NCBI RefSeq assembly: GCF_009708215.1
Contig: NZ_CP046175.1
Span: 4,836,001 to 4,900,000 of the forward strand
DNA from: Occultella kanbiaonis
Lineage (GTDB): Bacteria; Actinomycetota; Actinomycetes; Actinomycetales; Beutenbergiaceae
DNA length: 64,000 nt
Direction: 5' to 3'
Shown here in pieces: positions 1 to 9,206 of this stretch. The notes below the pieces were generated by a model. The model had not been told where the DNA came from and made no database searches. It saw only the letters and a program-made list of their open reading frames with translations. The translations under genes and the position numbers were made by a program. The stretch's first letter is position 1, and each line of letters begins with the position of its first letter.

Positions 1-208
1 CTGGGTGACGGTACCTGGCAAGGGTCCGACCTTGACGCCCCGACCGGTGAGCTCACGAATGTCCATGCCGCGGAGCCCTCGCTCGACAACTCGACGCCGG
101 GACCGCCTCCTCGAGCCTGGACGTGCTCGCACGCGCGCAATAACTCCTGTCCTGAACCACCAATGCACGCCGCGTTACCTGATCGGCACGCCCGGCGTGT
201 AAGAGGGT
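1..208. other. Non-coding or uncalled left edge
   Basis: I see no convincing gene in this stretch. Short open frames are present in GC-rich sequence but lack a ribosome binding site or recognisable protein. It may hold the promoter of the sigma factor gene to its right, but no clear -35/-10 pair was identified. Confidence 0.4.
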
Positions 209-280
209 GTGACCAAGACATCGGAAGCGACCTCCCCTGCGCCAGGCGCGCCGGGGCGCTCGCTCGTGGCGGGACGGGGC

Positions 281-808
281 ATGGTGCAGACCGGAGACCG
301 CGCTGGCGACTCGGAGTTCGAGGACTTCGTGCGGACCTCATCGCGAGACTTGGCGCGCTTCGCGTGGGTCTTGACTCTGGACCGTGACGAGGCGAGCGAT
401 CTGCTGCAGGAAGCGCTCGCCCGCACCTACGCACGTTGGCCGACGCTCAGCAGATCCCAGGGCGATCCGTACCCGTACGTGCGCCGCATCCTGGTGAACC
501 TCCGGACCGACCGCTGGCGCAAACGACAACGCCAACACGAAGCAGAGGCCCTGTGGTCCTCGCGGTCCTCCCGGGACCACCACACGGCGCCGGACCCGGG
601 CAGCTCGCCCGACGACGGCGCGTTCCTGGCTGCGGCCCTGTCCGGCCTGACCACACGCCAGCGCCGGGTCGTCGCCCTGCGCTACCTCGAGGACCTGTCC
701 GTTGAAGAGACCGCCACGACCCTCGGCATGAGCCAAGCCGCAGTGAAGATGGCGGCCTCCCGCGCCGCCACGCACCTTCGGACCACCATGGGAGGAACCG
801 ACCGATGA
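281..808 (+). CDS. SigE-family ECF RNA polymerase sigma factor
   Basis: Sigma-70 family extracytoplasmic-function regulator that would direct RNA polymerase to a small set of promoters. From the ATG at 281 it is 175 residues. An N-terminal region 2 segment (FEDFVRTSSRDLARFAWVLT, then DEASDLLQEALARTYARW) is followed by a charged linker. A C-terminal region 4 helix-turn-helix follows (LTTRQRRVVALRYLEDLSVE, then ETATTLGMSQAAVKM). This layout matches the actinobacterial SigE-type group. A GTG at 209 would add 24 residues, but its purine run ends only one base before the codon. The ATG at 281 is preceded by GGACGGGG and gives the family's usual length. The stop overlaps the next start (ATGA), so it is translationally coupled to the membrane protein that probably acts as its anti-sigma factor. 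Confidence 0.88.
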   Translation: MVQTGDRAGDSEFEDFVRTSSRDLARFAWVLTLDRDEASDLLQEALARTYARWPTLSRSQGDPYPYVRRILVNLRTDRWRKRQRQHEAEALWSSRSSRDHHTAPDPGSSPDDGAFLAAALSGLTTRQRRVVALRYLEDLSVEETATTLGMSQAAVKMAASRAATHLRTTMGGTDR

Positions 809-1593
809 GTACACCGCACCCCACCGACGACCGACCGTTCTCGCCCGAAATCTGGGACGCGATTCCCGATGACATCGGCGTCGACCTCGACGCGGTCCAG
901 GCTCGCGGGCGGCAACGTCGCCGGCGACGACGTGCCATGACCGCCAGTGTCACGGTTGCCAGCTTCGCGTTGATCGGTGCCGTCACATGGACGGTCGCCA
1001 CTTCCCCGCTCAGCACCCCGGTGGAACCCGCCACCGGCATCGTCGACACCGGTAACCCCACGCCCAGCGACACCGGATCGCCAGCGACGTCGGACCCCAC
1101 GAGTGATCCCACAACCGTCGAACCGCCAACCCAGTCCACCGATGACGACCCCGCCGCGCCCAATGCCGACGATGACGCCGCACTGGCGCCGCGCCTGCAG
1201 GTCACCGACATCGAGCAAATCGCGGCTGCGACCGGGTTGACGATCGACCGGTCATTCGTCGAGCGCAACATGCTCGACGCGTTGCTCGTGGACCCCAGCG
1301 GCGCACAGATCACCATCACAGTCACGACCGCCGACTCGGTAGCCGACGCGCTCAGCCACGCCATAGCCGACAGGCCCTACGACGAGAGCACCATCGCGGG
1401 CAGCACCGTCTACCACCGGCCCGCACCCGTACCCGGCGAGAGCGACCATTGGCTCACCGCCAGCTCCGACGGGACCCAGATGATCTCAGTGTCGGCCTTG
1501 CCCCCGGGCACCGCCGCAGACGGCAGAGAACTTCCCGCCGGCATCGTGGACCTGGTGGAAGCCGACATCCTGCCAGCGATCCTGGCCGCGTGA
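805..1593 (+). CDS. Membrane-anchored protein, probable anti-sigma factor
   Basis: A 262-residue single-pass membrane protein. The acidic N-terminal part (about residues 1-45, ending in an arginine-rich RGRQRRRRRR stop-transfer-like stretch) would be cytoplasmic. One hydrophobic helix follows at about residues 46-70 (TASVTVASFALIGAVTW), then a Ser/Thr/Pro/Asp-rich extracytoplasmic linker to about residue 125 and a C-terminal globular domain. Start ATG overlaps the sigma factor stop by four bases and has a GGAGG at 791-795. No HXXXCXXC zinc anti-sigma motif is visible. The anti-sigma role is therefore inferred from gene order and topology, not from a recognised domain. Confidence 0.75.
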   Translation: MSTPHPTDDRPFSPEIWDAIPDDIGVDLDAVQARGRQRRRRRRAMTASVTVASFALIGAVTWTVATSPLSTPVEPATGIVDTGNPTPSDTGSPATSDPTSDPTTVEPPTQSTDDDPAAPNADDDAALAPRLQVTDIEQIAAATGLTIDRSFVERNMLDALLVDPSGAQITITVTTADSVADALSHAIADRPYDESTIAGSTVYHRPAPVPGESDHWLTASSDGTQMISVSALPPGTAADGRELPAGIVDLVEADILPAILAA

Positions 1594-1701
1594 GGCACCT
1601 ACGCGTCACTGCCATCGGGCCTCGCTACCTACCGACCCGTGAATCTGTAGGTTCCTGTCCAGGTTGGCCTGTGGGGTGGCGCGGGTTCGGCGCCGCTGTT
1701 C

Positions 1702-2292
1702 TCAGGAAGGTATCCGGAAGTCCACCACGACCCGATATGGGTCATCAACGGTAAAGGCGCGGTACCCCGCCTGCTCGAACAGCCCCACGTACAGCCCGCC
1801 TGAGCCTCCCGACTGCTCGTGAAACTGAGCCTCGGCGATCGGGTTGCCAGTCGGGCCGGAGACGCCATGAACGCCGCCCGTCCCGGGCTGCCACGTGGCC
1901 CCGATAATGCTGAGCACCAGGATCTGCGATCCGTCGAGGGGAATGGCCTCGCCGCCCTCCGTCGTGACCTTGTCGACCCACGCGGCCCACAGACCAACGT
2001 CGCCGGCCTCCTCGTCCGGGTAGGAGCTGAATTCGACGACCACCCTTTCGAAGCCGTCACAAACAGCCGATTCGAGCGACTCGAAGAGCATGCCGCCGTA
2101 CCCGTCTCCGTGATGCTGGATCTCCCCTTGAAAGTCCGGCGGGAGGAAGTCCGCCTCACCATCAACGGACGCGATGTCACACGGTGCTACCGACGGCTCT
2201 GCGAACGGCGTGGGCGACGAGCCCGTGCACGAGCTGACACTCGCCAGGAGTGCCACCGACGACACCATCCACGCGCTGCGACCTCGGCCCAT
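1702..2292 (-). CDS. AMIN-like domain lipoprotein
   Basis: A 196-residue secreted lipoprotein. The N-terminus MGRGRSAWMVSSVALLASVS ends in a lipobox-like VSSC with the acceptor cysteine at residue 22. The mature part has the pattern of the AMIN-like actinobacterial lipoprotein family: a beta-rich domain with FERVVVEF near residue 70 and a closing PYRVVVDFRIPS. AMIN-type domains bind peptidoglycan or other envelope glycans, so a cell-wall role is plausible. The frame is open upstream for another 111 codons, but the signal peptide fixes the start at 2292. Its base composition is lower in GC than the catabolic regions downstream. Confidence 0.75.
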   Translation of the reverse strand: MGRGRSAWMVSSVALLASVSSCTGSSPTPFAEPSVAPCDIASVDGEADFLPPDFQGEIQHHGDGYGGMLFESLESAVCDGFERVVVEFSSYPDEEAGDVGLWAAWVDKVTTEGGEAIPLDGSQILVLSIIGATWQPGTGGVHGVSGPTGNPIAEAQFHEQSGGSGGLYVGLFEQAGYRAFTVDDPYRVVVDFRIPS

Positions 2293-2434
2293 GAGCGGAG
2301 AGTACCGGGAGGTGCTTGACCACCACTCGGTTCGGAGATGCCGGCGATATGGCATGTCTCGAAGTGTCGCCGGGACTACCGCGAACTGCTCATCGTCTGC
2401 ACCAGTCCCCCACTTCGGCCTCGCCGATCCCGAG

Positions 2435-2707
2435 TCAGGACCAGTTGAGTTCGTCGTCGCTATAGCCCGCAACGGTCCTCCGGATCTGCTGCGCAAGATG
2501 AGTTCGCGATACTGCGGCTGACCCGTCGCCGAAGAAGCCGATCGTGAAACCGGCGGGACCAACCGTTGGTTCCGGGGAGAACGAAACGTCAAAGACACCA
2601 CGCTCTGCTGCGCGTTCCGCAACACCGATGACGACGTCGCCCATAGCGAAGGAGAACGCTAGCGGCGGCATCAGGATGACCTGTCCGATCGTCGGAGTCG
2701 CATCCAC
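2435..2707 (-). CDS. Hypothetical small protein
   Basis: A possible 90-residue protein starting MDATPTIGQVILMPPLAF with an acidic C-terminus ending YSDDELNWS. No family is recognised. Third-position GC is only moderately raised and no strong ribosome binding site was found. It sits upstream of, and does not overlap, the AMIN-like lipoprotein if that gene starts at its signal peptide. Confidence 0.35.
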   Translation of the reverse strand: MDATPTIGQVILMPPLAFSFAMGDVVIGVAERAAERGVFDVSFSPEPTVGPAGFTIGFFGDGSAAVSRTHLAQQIRRTVAGYSDDELNWS

Positions 2708-2772
2708 TCAGGGCCAGCACGTTAGCGGCGACGACGGGCGGAATGGTCCTGCGTGGGAGATTGGCTCAAGAC

Positions 2773-3432
2773 TCAATCATCGACTCGGGTGGAATCCTCG
2801 CAACTGGGTAGGTACTGAAGTGCGCCGGTCGTGTCACCATCCAGCAGCGGGTCGACGTAGAGACTGAGGACGTAGTCGTAGTCCGGGAACGCCCCGACGT
2901 ACTCAGACTCGGCGAACGAGTGCAGCGTCTGGACCACCTCCACGACTGCGTCACGATCGCCCGCTTGGACCGCGGCCACGCCCGTCGACAACCAGGCACA
3001 CTTCCAGTCGATCGCCATCAAAGATGCGAACGAGCCCGGTTCGAACCATTGCGTCACCGGGTCGATCGCCCCAGAAACGAGGAGTTCCTCCCCATGGTCG
3101 CCCGAGAGCATCTCGATCTGGGAGTCAATCTCCTCGAGCACATACACGGGACCAAACTCGGTGCCCGCCGGCATGCTCAGGACGGCGCTCGCCTCCCCGA
3201 GCTCGGACTCCACCTGCGCCGCGATTTGTTCGCGGTTCAGTTCAAGTTCCGCGATCGCGTCTAGGACCGCCTGACTCGGCGCGGACGTCTGGCCCTGCGA
3301 TCCAACCTCTGTTCCGCCGGTACTCGGCTCCGAGTGCGCCGACGCGTCGCCCAGCGCCAAGATCGAGAGGCCGACGCCTCCCCCAACAGCGAGAATCGTC
3401 GCACCGCCGATGGCGACGGCAATCTTCTTCAT
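2773..3432 (-). CDS. Hypothetical exported or membrane-anchored protein
   Basis: A 219-residue protein from the ATG at 3432, opening MKKIAVAIGGATILAVGGGV and continuing hydrophobic to about residue 28. This can be an uncleaved signal anchor or signal peptide. A Ser/Thr/Gly-rich linker follows, then an acidic, mostly helical domain with several tryptophans. The frame is open for 19 further codons upstream, but the Lys-Lys start followed by a hydrophobic run is the natural N-terminus. No domain family is recognised. Confidence 0.6.
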   Translation of the reverse strand: MKKIAVAIGGATILAVGGGVGLSILALGDASAHSEPSTGGTEVGSQGQTSAPSQAVLDAIAELELNREQIAAQVESELGEASAVLSMPAGTEFGPVYVLEEIDSQIEMLSGDHGEELLVSGAIDPVTQWFEPGSFASLMAIDWKCAWLSTGVAAVQAGDRDAVVEVVQTLHSFAESEYVGAFPDYDYVLSLYVDPLLDGDTTGALQYLPSCEDSTRVDD

Positions 3433-3771
3433 GCGACGCACGACACGACCCCCATCCGATCTGCCCTCGTCTGGGCGCGCAGGCCCCACCCCGCGGGTCC
3501 CACCTGGCCCGACTCTCGCCTTCGACAGTACGACGTAGCGTAGGGCATCGGTCCATGGCCGGTGAAGAGCGCTGGAGCAAGTCAGTGATGCGGACCAGGT
3601 GGCTTTCCGGGGTCGTAGCTATGGCAGCGCGCTCGGCGCGAACCACAGATCGCCGTCGTAGTCGGCAGTGCCAATCCGTGGCGGATCGTAGTCTCGACCC
3701 AGCGCCCGACACATAGACACCAATGAGCCACGGCAGAGTTCTCACGCACCCTCGGAGTCACGACCACCGTC
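3433..3771. other. Divergent intergenic region
   Basis: About 340 bases between the divergently oriented exported protein and the small membrane protein. It must contain both promoters. I see no coding frame with plausible composition, no clear palindrome and no terminator. Confidence 0.4.
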
Positions 3772-4152
3772 ATGCAGCAAGTCTTCGAGCCACAGCCACC
3801 ACGACCCTCCATCTGGTGGGGAGCCTCGGCGGCTCTGTTCGCGCTCATCGTCATCGGTATCGACTACGGATTCTGGACGTTCTTCTTCGAGACGCGTCAC
3901 GACCTTGATGGAGTGGTCCCAGCTGGCAGCGATCTCTACTCCGAGATTGGCGAGGCGGGAAATCGCGTGCAGGCTACTGCAGCGACAGTCGCCAGAGTCG
4001 CAGCAGTTGGCTCGATCGTCGTTCCCGCAGTCCTGTACCTGCTCCGCGTCCGCCGATACGCCTGGACTGCGTTGGCCATCGCATTCCTCATGCATCCGAC
4101 CATCTTTCTGCTCACCCGGCCCGAGTTCGCACTCATCGACCGCTGGACCTGA
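3772..4152 (+). CDS. Small three-helix membrane protein of unknown function
   Basis: A 126-residue protein with three predicted membrane segments: about residues 15-38 (WWGASAALFALIVIGIDYGF), 72-92 (VARVAAVGSIVVPAVLYLL) and 97-114 (AWTALAIAFLMHPTIFLL). The helix pattern and charged loops (RVRRYA between helices 2 and 3) are those of a genuine small integral membrane protein. No family is recognised and no partner gene is evident. Confidence 0.65.
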   Translation: MQQVFEPQPPRPSIWWGASAALFALIVIGIDYGFWTFFFETRHDLDGVVPAGSDLYSEIGEAGNRVQATAATVARVAAVGSIVVPAVLYLLRVRRYAWTALAIAFLMHPTIFLLTRPEFALIDRWT

Positions 4153-4373
4153 AAGCGGCCAGGGAAACTGTCACAGTACTGGCACGGGGCCACAAGGCCG
4201 CAAGTTCCTGCAGGTCATCGCGATTCAGGCGCGAATCCCCCATCGTCTGCGAGCCATTCCGGTATCTCGCCAGCACAATGATTTCTGTCAAGATTCCGGT
4301 CCTCTGCCAACTCACCTCCGACGGGCCGAGCCCGCATGGGCGGAAGGCGGACATACGGCCCATGGGTCGACGA

Positions 4374-4799
4374 TCAAGGCCACCGTTCGTGGTCCTCCGG
4401 CAACCGGCCGCGATGGGCGAAGACTGCTAGGGCGAGCTCGGCCTCCTGCCTCAACTCTTTCCAAGCCGGCATCGCCTGAACCTGCCTGAGCGCCGGGTAG
4501 TCGTCAGCTAAATCGTCAGCGGCCCTGTCCCAGACGACCTGGAAGCGCCTCAAGGCTTCCTTCTCTTCCGCCGTGTAAACCTGTGCCTCGTCGAGCCAAA
4601 GATCCAAGCCGAGCGTCCAGTCCTCCCATTGGTTGATGATCTCGTAGGGAACATGCACAATGGGCGCCGCCGCCTCGTACCTCAATTGCGCGGTGAATGA
4701 GGAAGCGAACTCAAAGTACTCGATGAGGCGGTTGCGGATGCGCTGCTCGACAACTCGCTTGGTCGGCCACTCAGCGTTCGGGCCTACGGGATCACCCAC
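4374..4799 (-). CDS. Conserved hypothetical soluble protein
   Basis: A 141-residue acidic, mainly helical soluble protein beginning MGDPVGPNAEWPTKRVVEQR and rich in Trp, Glu and Asp (INQWEDWTLGLDLWLDEAQV). No catalytic motif or known domain is recognised. It lies just downstream of the FtsX-type transporter operon on the same strand, but is separated from it by about 65 bases. Functional linkage is uncertain. Confidence 0.6.
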   Translation of the reverse strand: MGDPVGPNAEWPTKRVVEQRIRNRLIEYFEFASSFTAQLRYEAAAPIVHVPYEIINQWEDWTLGLDLWLDEAQVYTAEEKEALRRFQVVWDRAADDLADDYPALRQVQAMPAWKELRQEAELALAVFAHRGRLPEDHERWP

Positions 4800-4863
4800 T
4801 GGGCCATTGTTGCCCCGCGGGCGATTGCACGTCGATCCCCTGTCCCAGGCCGCCCGAAACGAG

Positions 4864-6777
4864 TCAATCGGCCAAGCGGCGCACCAAGGGCGGACGGCGA
4901 GGCTGTAGGGCTGCTACCCCGAGCCCGGCGACGACTGGCACCACCAGGAGCATCGCGAGTGTTGGCGGCCATGGGATCACGAGCGATGTCGGCTGCCAGG
5001 AGAGGCTCGTGTCACGGACGGTCATGAGCAACCGGGTGCCGAGCAGCCCAACCGGGATGCCCGCGACCGCCGCGATCGCGGCGGCCCCGCCCGCCTGCCA
5101 CGCCGCGACCCAGCGCATGAACCTCGGGCGCGCGCCGACTGCCTCGAGCGTGACGACGTCCGGTCGTGCCTCTTCTCGGGCGAGCGCGCCCATGAGCCAC
5201 AGCAGGAGCGCAACCACGACCGCGGCGGCAGCAAGGAGGGCGTACTGCGTCGGCGCCTGCTCCAGTTCGGGCGGGCCCTGCTCGATCGCCAGCGTCCAGT
5301 CGTCCTCCTGTGCGGGCTGGCCGAGTCCCTCAAGCGCCGTTGGGTCGAGCCCGACCACGAGCACGGCGACCACGTGCACGTCCAGCTCGGTCGCCACGGA
5401 GCGCGGCAGCAGTGCCGTAGCAGGACCGCGCGGCAGGATCTCCTCAACTCTGACGGTGCGCTCGCCGCCCGGTCCAGTGAGCACCGCAGTTCCGCTGCCC
5501 CCGGGCAGCGTTCCTGGAGGGACCAAGAGTCTCTCAGCGGAGAGCGCGTCGCGTACGGAGACGTCGTAGCCCCAGGCGTCGATCAGGTCATCGGTCGCGA
5601 GCAAGGCGGCGGGCACGCCGGAGCCACCGAGCAGGCTGAACTCATCGGCGGGTTCGAACACGACAGTGCCCCGGCCGTTCGAGAGCCAGAGCGGGTCGTC
5701 TGGGGTGTGGAGTGGTACCGCGCGACCGTCGGCGCCCGCCTCGGTGACCATCGCGGACACCGCCTCCGTCTCGGCCTCGGTCACCTCGTGGGCCGAACCG
5801 TCCGGGTCCCAGCGCATCAGGATTCCCGACCCCGGGGGACCCATCGGGGTGTACCTGTCGAGTGCAGCCTGGTGGGTACTGCCGACGTAGGCCATCGCTG
5901 CGACCAGCAGGGTGACCATGGTGGCGCAGGCTATGGTCGTCGGAACCACGCGCATCGGATAGCGCGCACCCTCGCGCAGCGCGAAGCGCAACGAGTACGG
6001 TCCGCGGCGGGCCGTGCCGAGGAGCGACGTGAGGCCGACCGCCAGCAAAGCGGCCAGGCCCGCCCACGTGACCACGGTTCCGACAGCCACCAACAGCAGG
6101 TCGACGCGTCGGAGCCCAAGCGCCAGCACCATGCCCCCTACGGCCAGGCAGGCGACTGCCAGTCCGATACGACGCGAACTGCTCGTGGGCCTCGACGCGG
6201 ACACGTGGCCGTGAAGCGTGTCGACAACGGATGCGCCGCGGACGCGCCACGCCGTCATCAGCGCGGCGACGACGTTGACAGCGACGACGACCACCACGAT
6301 CGCGACTGCTCCGACGACCACGGTCAACGTCTCAGGCGCGCTGGCCGACCCGGCGCCGGTCCACAGGGCACCGCTCGCCAGCGCCAGGCCGAGCGGAGCC
6401 CCGACAACCGCGCCGACCGCGGCGGTCAACCCCGCCGGAGCGACCAGTGCGAGCGTCGTGTCACCGTCACGCCCTCCGGCTGCCTCCAACAGACCGATCT
6501 GCCGCAGGTTGCGGCGCGCGGCAGCCATGTGCAGCGGTGCCGTGACGAGGCAGATGACGCCGAGTGCGAGCCCGCAGACCAGCACGGTCGTCGCCGAGAC
6601 CCACGGATCCGTCGACACGCCGGCGCTCATTTGTCGACTCGCGACCGCCATCGCGACAGCAGCCGATCCGACCGCCGTCACCAGCGCAAGCAGGACGGCG
6701 ACGAGGATCGTCCGCAGTGTACGGCGGCGCAGGTCACGGATGGTCATGAGCAGCACAGGCCGGGCGCGGCGCCACAT
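4864..6777 (-). CDS. FtsX-like ABC transporter permease
   Basis: A 637-residue integral membrane protein with about ten hydrophobic segments, the duplicated FtsX/MacB-type layout common in Gram-positive exporters. An N-terminal helix near residues 15-40 leads into a first FtsX core (about 55-190). Two further helices precede a second half with a large extracytoplasmic domain (about 310-510), then three C-terminal helices (about 515-630). It pairs with the ATPase encoded immediately upstream: start ATG at 6777 overlaps that gene's stop in a TGATG junction. Such systems export antimicrobials, lipids or peptides, or act as sensors. The substrate cannot be read from the sequence. The frame is open further upstream, but the coupling fixes the start. 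Confidence 0.9.
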   Translation of the reverse strand: MWRRARPVLLMTIRDLRRRTLRTILVAVLLALVTAVGSAAVAMAVASRQMSAGVSTDPWVSATTVLVCGLALGVICLVTAPLHMAAARRNLRQIGLLEAAGGRDGDTTLALVAPAGLTAAVGAVVGAPLGLALASGALWTGAGSASAPETLTVVVGAVAIVVVVVAVNVVAALMTAWRVRGASVVDTLHGHVSASRPTSSSRRIGLAVACLAVGGMVLALGLRRVDLLLVAVGTVVTWAGLAALLAVGLTSLLGTARRGPYSLRFALREGARYPMRVVPTTIACATMVTLLVAAMAYVGSTHQAALDRYTPMGPPGSGILMRWDPDGSAHEVTEAETEAVSAMVTEAGADGRAVPLHTPDDPLWLSNGRGTVVFEPADEFSLLGGSGVPAALLATDDLIDAWGYDVSVRDALSAERLLVPPGTLPGGSGTAVLTGPGGERTVRVEEILPRGPATALLPRSVATELDVHVVAVLVVGLDPTALEGLGQPAQEDDWTLAIEQGPPELEQAPTQYALLAAAAVVVALLLWLMGALAREEARPDVVTLEAVGARPRFMRWVAAWQAGGAAAIAAVAGIPVGLLGTRLLMTVRDTSLSWQPTSLVIPWPPTLAMLLVVPVVAGLGVAALQPRRPPLVRRLAD

Positions 6778-7505
6778 CACACGCCCTCCAGCAGCGACTC
6801 GGGCTCGCCGGGTGCGCTCGTCGTGACGACCCGACCGTCCTCGAGGTAGAGCGTGCGGTCGGCCCATGCCGCGAGCCGCGCATCGTGCGTGACGATCACA
6901 CCCGCCGCACCGGCGTCGACCCGGTCGCGCATCAGGTTCATGACGTCTTCACCGGTGACCGAATCCAGCGCACCGGTGGGCTCGTCAGCAAGAAGCAACC
7001 GCCGCGGCCCCACAAGCGCACGTGCGATCGCGACACGCTGCTGTTGTCCGCCTGACAGCGCGTCCGGGAAGCGTTCCGCGAGATGGTCGACACCTACCGC
7101 CCGCAGCGCGTCGAGAGCTGCCAGCCGCGCCTCGCGGGCGCCAACGCCGTCCAAGTCCAGGGGTAGCGAGACGTTCTCGACGGCCCGCAACGACGGGATG
7201 AGGTTGAGATCCTGGAACACGTACCCGATGCGGCGCCGCCGAACTCGTGAGCGCTGCGCCCGACTCGCTCGACTCAACTCGGTCCCGGCCACGGTCACCG
7301 TTCCCGCAGTGGGGATGTCCAGCCCACCCAACATGTGCAGCAGCGTTGACTTGCCTGAGCCCGACGGCCCCATCACGGCGACCAACTCGCCCAGACGAAC
7401 GGTGAGCGAGACGCCGTCGAGCGCTGTCACAGCGTCTCCCCCGAGACCTGGGTACCGCCGCACCAGATCGCGCGCGTCGACGACGACGGCGCCTCCCGCC
7501 GTCAT
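6777..7505 (-). CDS. ABC transporter ATP-binding protein (MacB/LolD type)
   Basis: A 242-residue ATPase with Walker A GPSGSGKST at about residues 46-54, signature LSGGQQQR near 150 and Walker B LLLADEPTGALD near 170-180. Short MacB/LolD-type ATPases carry the same GQQQR and EPTGALD variants and drive FtsX-family permeases. Its start overlaps the PadR gene's stop by four bases and its stop overlaps the permease start by one, giving a tight three-gene operon. Confidence 0.95.
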   Translation of the reverse strand: MTAGGAVVVDARDLVRRYPGLGGDAVTALDGVSLTVRLGELVAVMGPSGSGKSTLLHMLGGLDIPTAGTVTVAGTELSRASRAQRSRVRRRRIGYVFQDLNLIPSLRAVENVSLPLDLDGVGAREARLAALDALRAVGVDHLAERFPDALSGGQQQRVAIARALVGPRRLLLADEPTGALDSVTGEDVMNLMRDRVDAGAAGVIVTHDARLAAWADRTLYLEDGRVVTTSAPGEPESLLEGV

Positions 7506-8107
7506 CTGGCGGCCCGCTCGGTCTCGGCGTGGGGGTCGGTGACGGCGGGTGTCACCTGCTCATCGGCGGCGGTTGCTCGCGCCGGACCACTGCGGGTCCG
7601 CCCGCGCGCGACCTGCTCGCGGACGTGATCGAGCCAGCGGACCTCGGCGTCGGCCGCGAAGATCATGCGGTCGAGGGTCAGGCGCCATCCCAGGTCATCG
7701 GGCTCCGTCGCGTCGCGCTTCAGGCGCGTGAGGTCGTGCATCGCACTGACGGTGGCCGCACGCTGGCTCGCGATCACCGTGGCCACGTCGACGCTCGGGG
7801 CGCCGATCGCCAGCGCCAACTTGATACTCACCTCCTCCCGGGCGGGCGTGGCACGGTCCGCGGGGTCCAGCCACCACGCCCGCACCTGCGCCAGCCCGGT
7901 GTCGGTGACCCGATAGCGCACGGGAGCATCGCCGTCGGGATCGGGCTCGGCAAGGCCGGCCTTGACCAGGCTGCCCAGGGTGACCGTGACCTGGCCCATG
8001 TTCAGCGGCCACGCCGAGGTGGTGCGGCGCTCGAACTCGCCCCGCAACTCATAGGCGTGCATCGGCCGATCAGTCAGGATCGCCAGCAGGCCGTCGCGAA
8101 CAGACAT
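7502..8107 (-). CDS. PadR-family transcriptional regulator
   Basis: A 201-residue repressor-type regulator. The N-terminal winged helix begins MSVRDGLLAILTDRPMHAYE, the characteristic PadR opening with MHAYEL, and continues to about residue 85. A C-terminal helical dimerisation region (Vir_C-like) follows, then a basic tail. The gene is first in an operon with the ABC ATPase and FtsX permease. PadR proteins often repress adjacent efflux systems until a ligand binds. A perfect 8-base inverted repeat sits 11 bases upstream of the start, consistent with autoregulation. GGAGG precedes the ATG. Confidence 0.92.
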   Translation of the reverse strand: MSVRDGLLAILTDRPMHAYELRGEFERRTTSAWPLNMGQVTVTLGSLVKAGLAEPDPDGDAPVRYRVTDTGLAQVRAWWLDPADRATPAREEVSIKLALAIGAPSVDVATVIASQRAATVSAMHDLTRLKRDATEPDDLGWRLTLDRMIFAADAEVRWLDHVREQVARGRTRSGPARATAADEQVTPAVTDPHAETERAAR

Positions 8108-8117
8108 CGCACCTCCA

Positions 8118-8152
8118 TGGTTACATCGAAACCAGTAGTTGCACTGTAACCA
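8118..8152. promoter_or_regulatory. Inverted repeat, likely PadR operator
   Basis: TGGTTACA at 8118-8125 and its exact reverse complement TGTAACCA at 8145-8152 flank a 19-base spacer. The repeat overlaps the expected promoter of the PadR-ABC operon, whose start codon is at 8107. PadR repressors bind dyad sites at their own promoters. Assignment to this protein is by position only. Confidence 0.55.
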
Positions 8153-8269
8153 CTCGATGCGGACGGACGGAACGACACGCCGTCGAACGTCGATGAGAAA
8201 TGGCGCCGACAGGAGTCTGAAATACGGTCCGGTGGAAACGTGCTGCGAGGTTCAAGGGAGAGCAACTAG

Positions 8270-8839
8270 ATGAGACCACTTCGATACTCGATCAACGTCA
8301 CGCTCGACGGCTGCTGCCATCACGAGGCAGGGCTCCCGCCCGACGAGGAGTCGATGCGCTACTGGACCGCGGAGATGGAACGAGCCGATGCCCTGCTCTT
8401 CGGCCGGGTGACGTACGAGATGATGGAGTCGGCCTGGCGGCGGCCGGCCACGGGCACGTGGCCTGACTGGATGGATGAGTGGGAGATCCCGTTCGCCGAG
8501 ACCATCGACAAGGCGAAGAAGTACGTCGCGTCGAGCACGCTGAGCGCGGTCGATTGGAACGCCGAGCTGGTGCGAGGCGACCTGGGGCAGGCGGTCCAGC
8601 GGCTCAAGCAGGAGCCGGGTGAGGGTCTGTTCGTGGGTGGCGTGACGCTCCCGCTGGCGTTGGCAGATCTGGGACTGATCGACGAGTACGTGTTCGTTGT
8701 GCAGCCAGTCCTTGCCGGCCACGGACCGACGTTGCTCGCCGGTCTGCGCGAGCGCATCCAGCTCGAGCTCGTGGATCGCCAGGAGTTCCGGTCGGGGGTG
8801 GCCGCCCTGCGATACCGGCCGACGCGAGCAACGGCTTGA
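8270..8839 (+). CDS. Dihydrofolate reductase family (RibD C-terminal-like) protein
   Basis: A 189-residue protein of the RibD_C/DHFR-like superfamily. N-terminal MRPLRYSINVTLDG is followed by ALLFGRVTYEMM (nucleotide-binding and substrate loop region, about residues 45-56). The central VASSTLS precedes the C-terminal GGVTLPLALADLGLIDEY, typical of the YyaP/YwjB group. These are NADPH-dependent reductase folds whose substrates are mostly unknown. A GGGAGAGC sits just upstream of the ATG. It is monocistronic and divergent from the PadR operon. Confidence 0.88.
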   Translation: MRPLRYSINVTLDGCCHHEAGLPPDEESMRYWTAEMERADALLFGRVTYEMMESAWRRPATGTWPDWMDEWEIPFAETIDKAKKYVASSTLSAVDWNAELVRGDLGQAVQRLKQEPGEGLFVGGVTLPLALADLGLIDEYVFVVQPVLAGHGPTLLAGLRERIQLELVDRQEFRSGVAALRYRPTRATA

Positions 8840-9206
8840 CGTGACGTGTCCTGGGGTTGGATGTCGCTTCGCGATGGAACGACTGTTCTCGAGCCCGATC
8901 CGAGGGTTCGGTCCGCCCAGACGTGCAAACGGAACGGCGCAGCCTGCATCACCGAGCGCCGCTCGACGACGGGCCGGGGACAGGTCCGGCACGCGGGAGC
9001 GCGCAACTCCTTGCGCCGGTCGGAACCATCGTGGAAACTGGCCGCAGTGGCGTCCGCTCAACGCCCAGTCGGTGCGAAGGCCCCAGCCCTGGCACCAACA
9101 GACGAAGGGGAGTACATCCTCGGGCACGTTCTGCTGAACCGTTCATGTCCTGACGATCGGCGGGCGCTGCGGGCTGGGGTCGTGCGCGTTTGGCCGAGGA
9201 GCTGAC
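8840..9206. other. Intergenic region without recognisable gene
   Basis: About 370 bases in which no frame shows a credible protein, transposase remnant or RNA gene. The right end must hold the promoter for the two tiny genes that follow. Confidence 0.4.

Noticed and set aside
8846-9205. Possible gene in the gap before the tiny gene pair
   Set aside because: Several overlapping frames exist in all directions but none has a protein-like composition, ribosome site or family.
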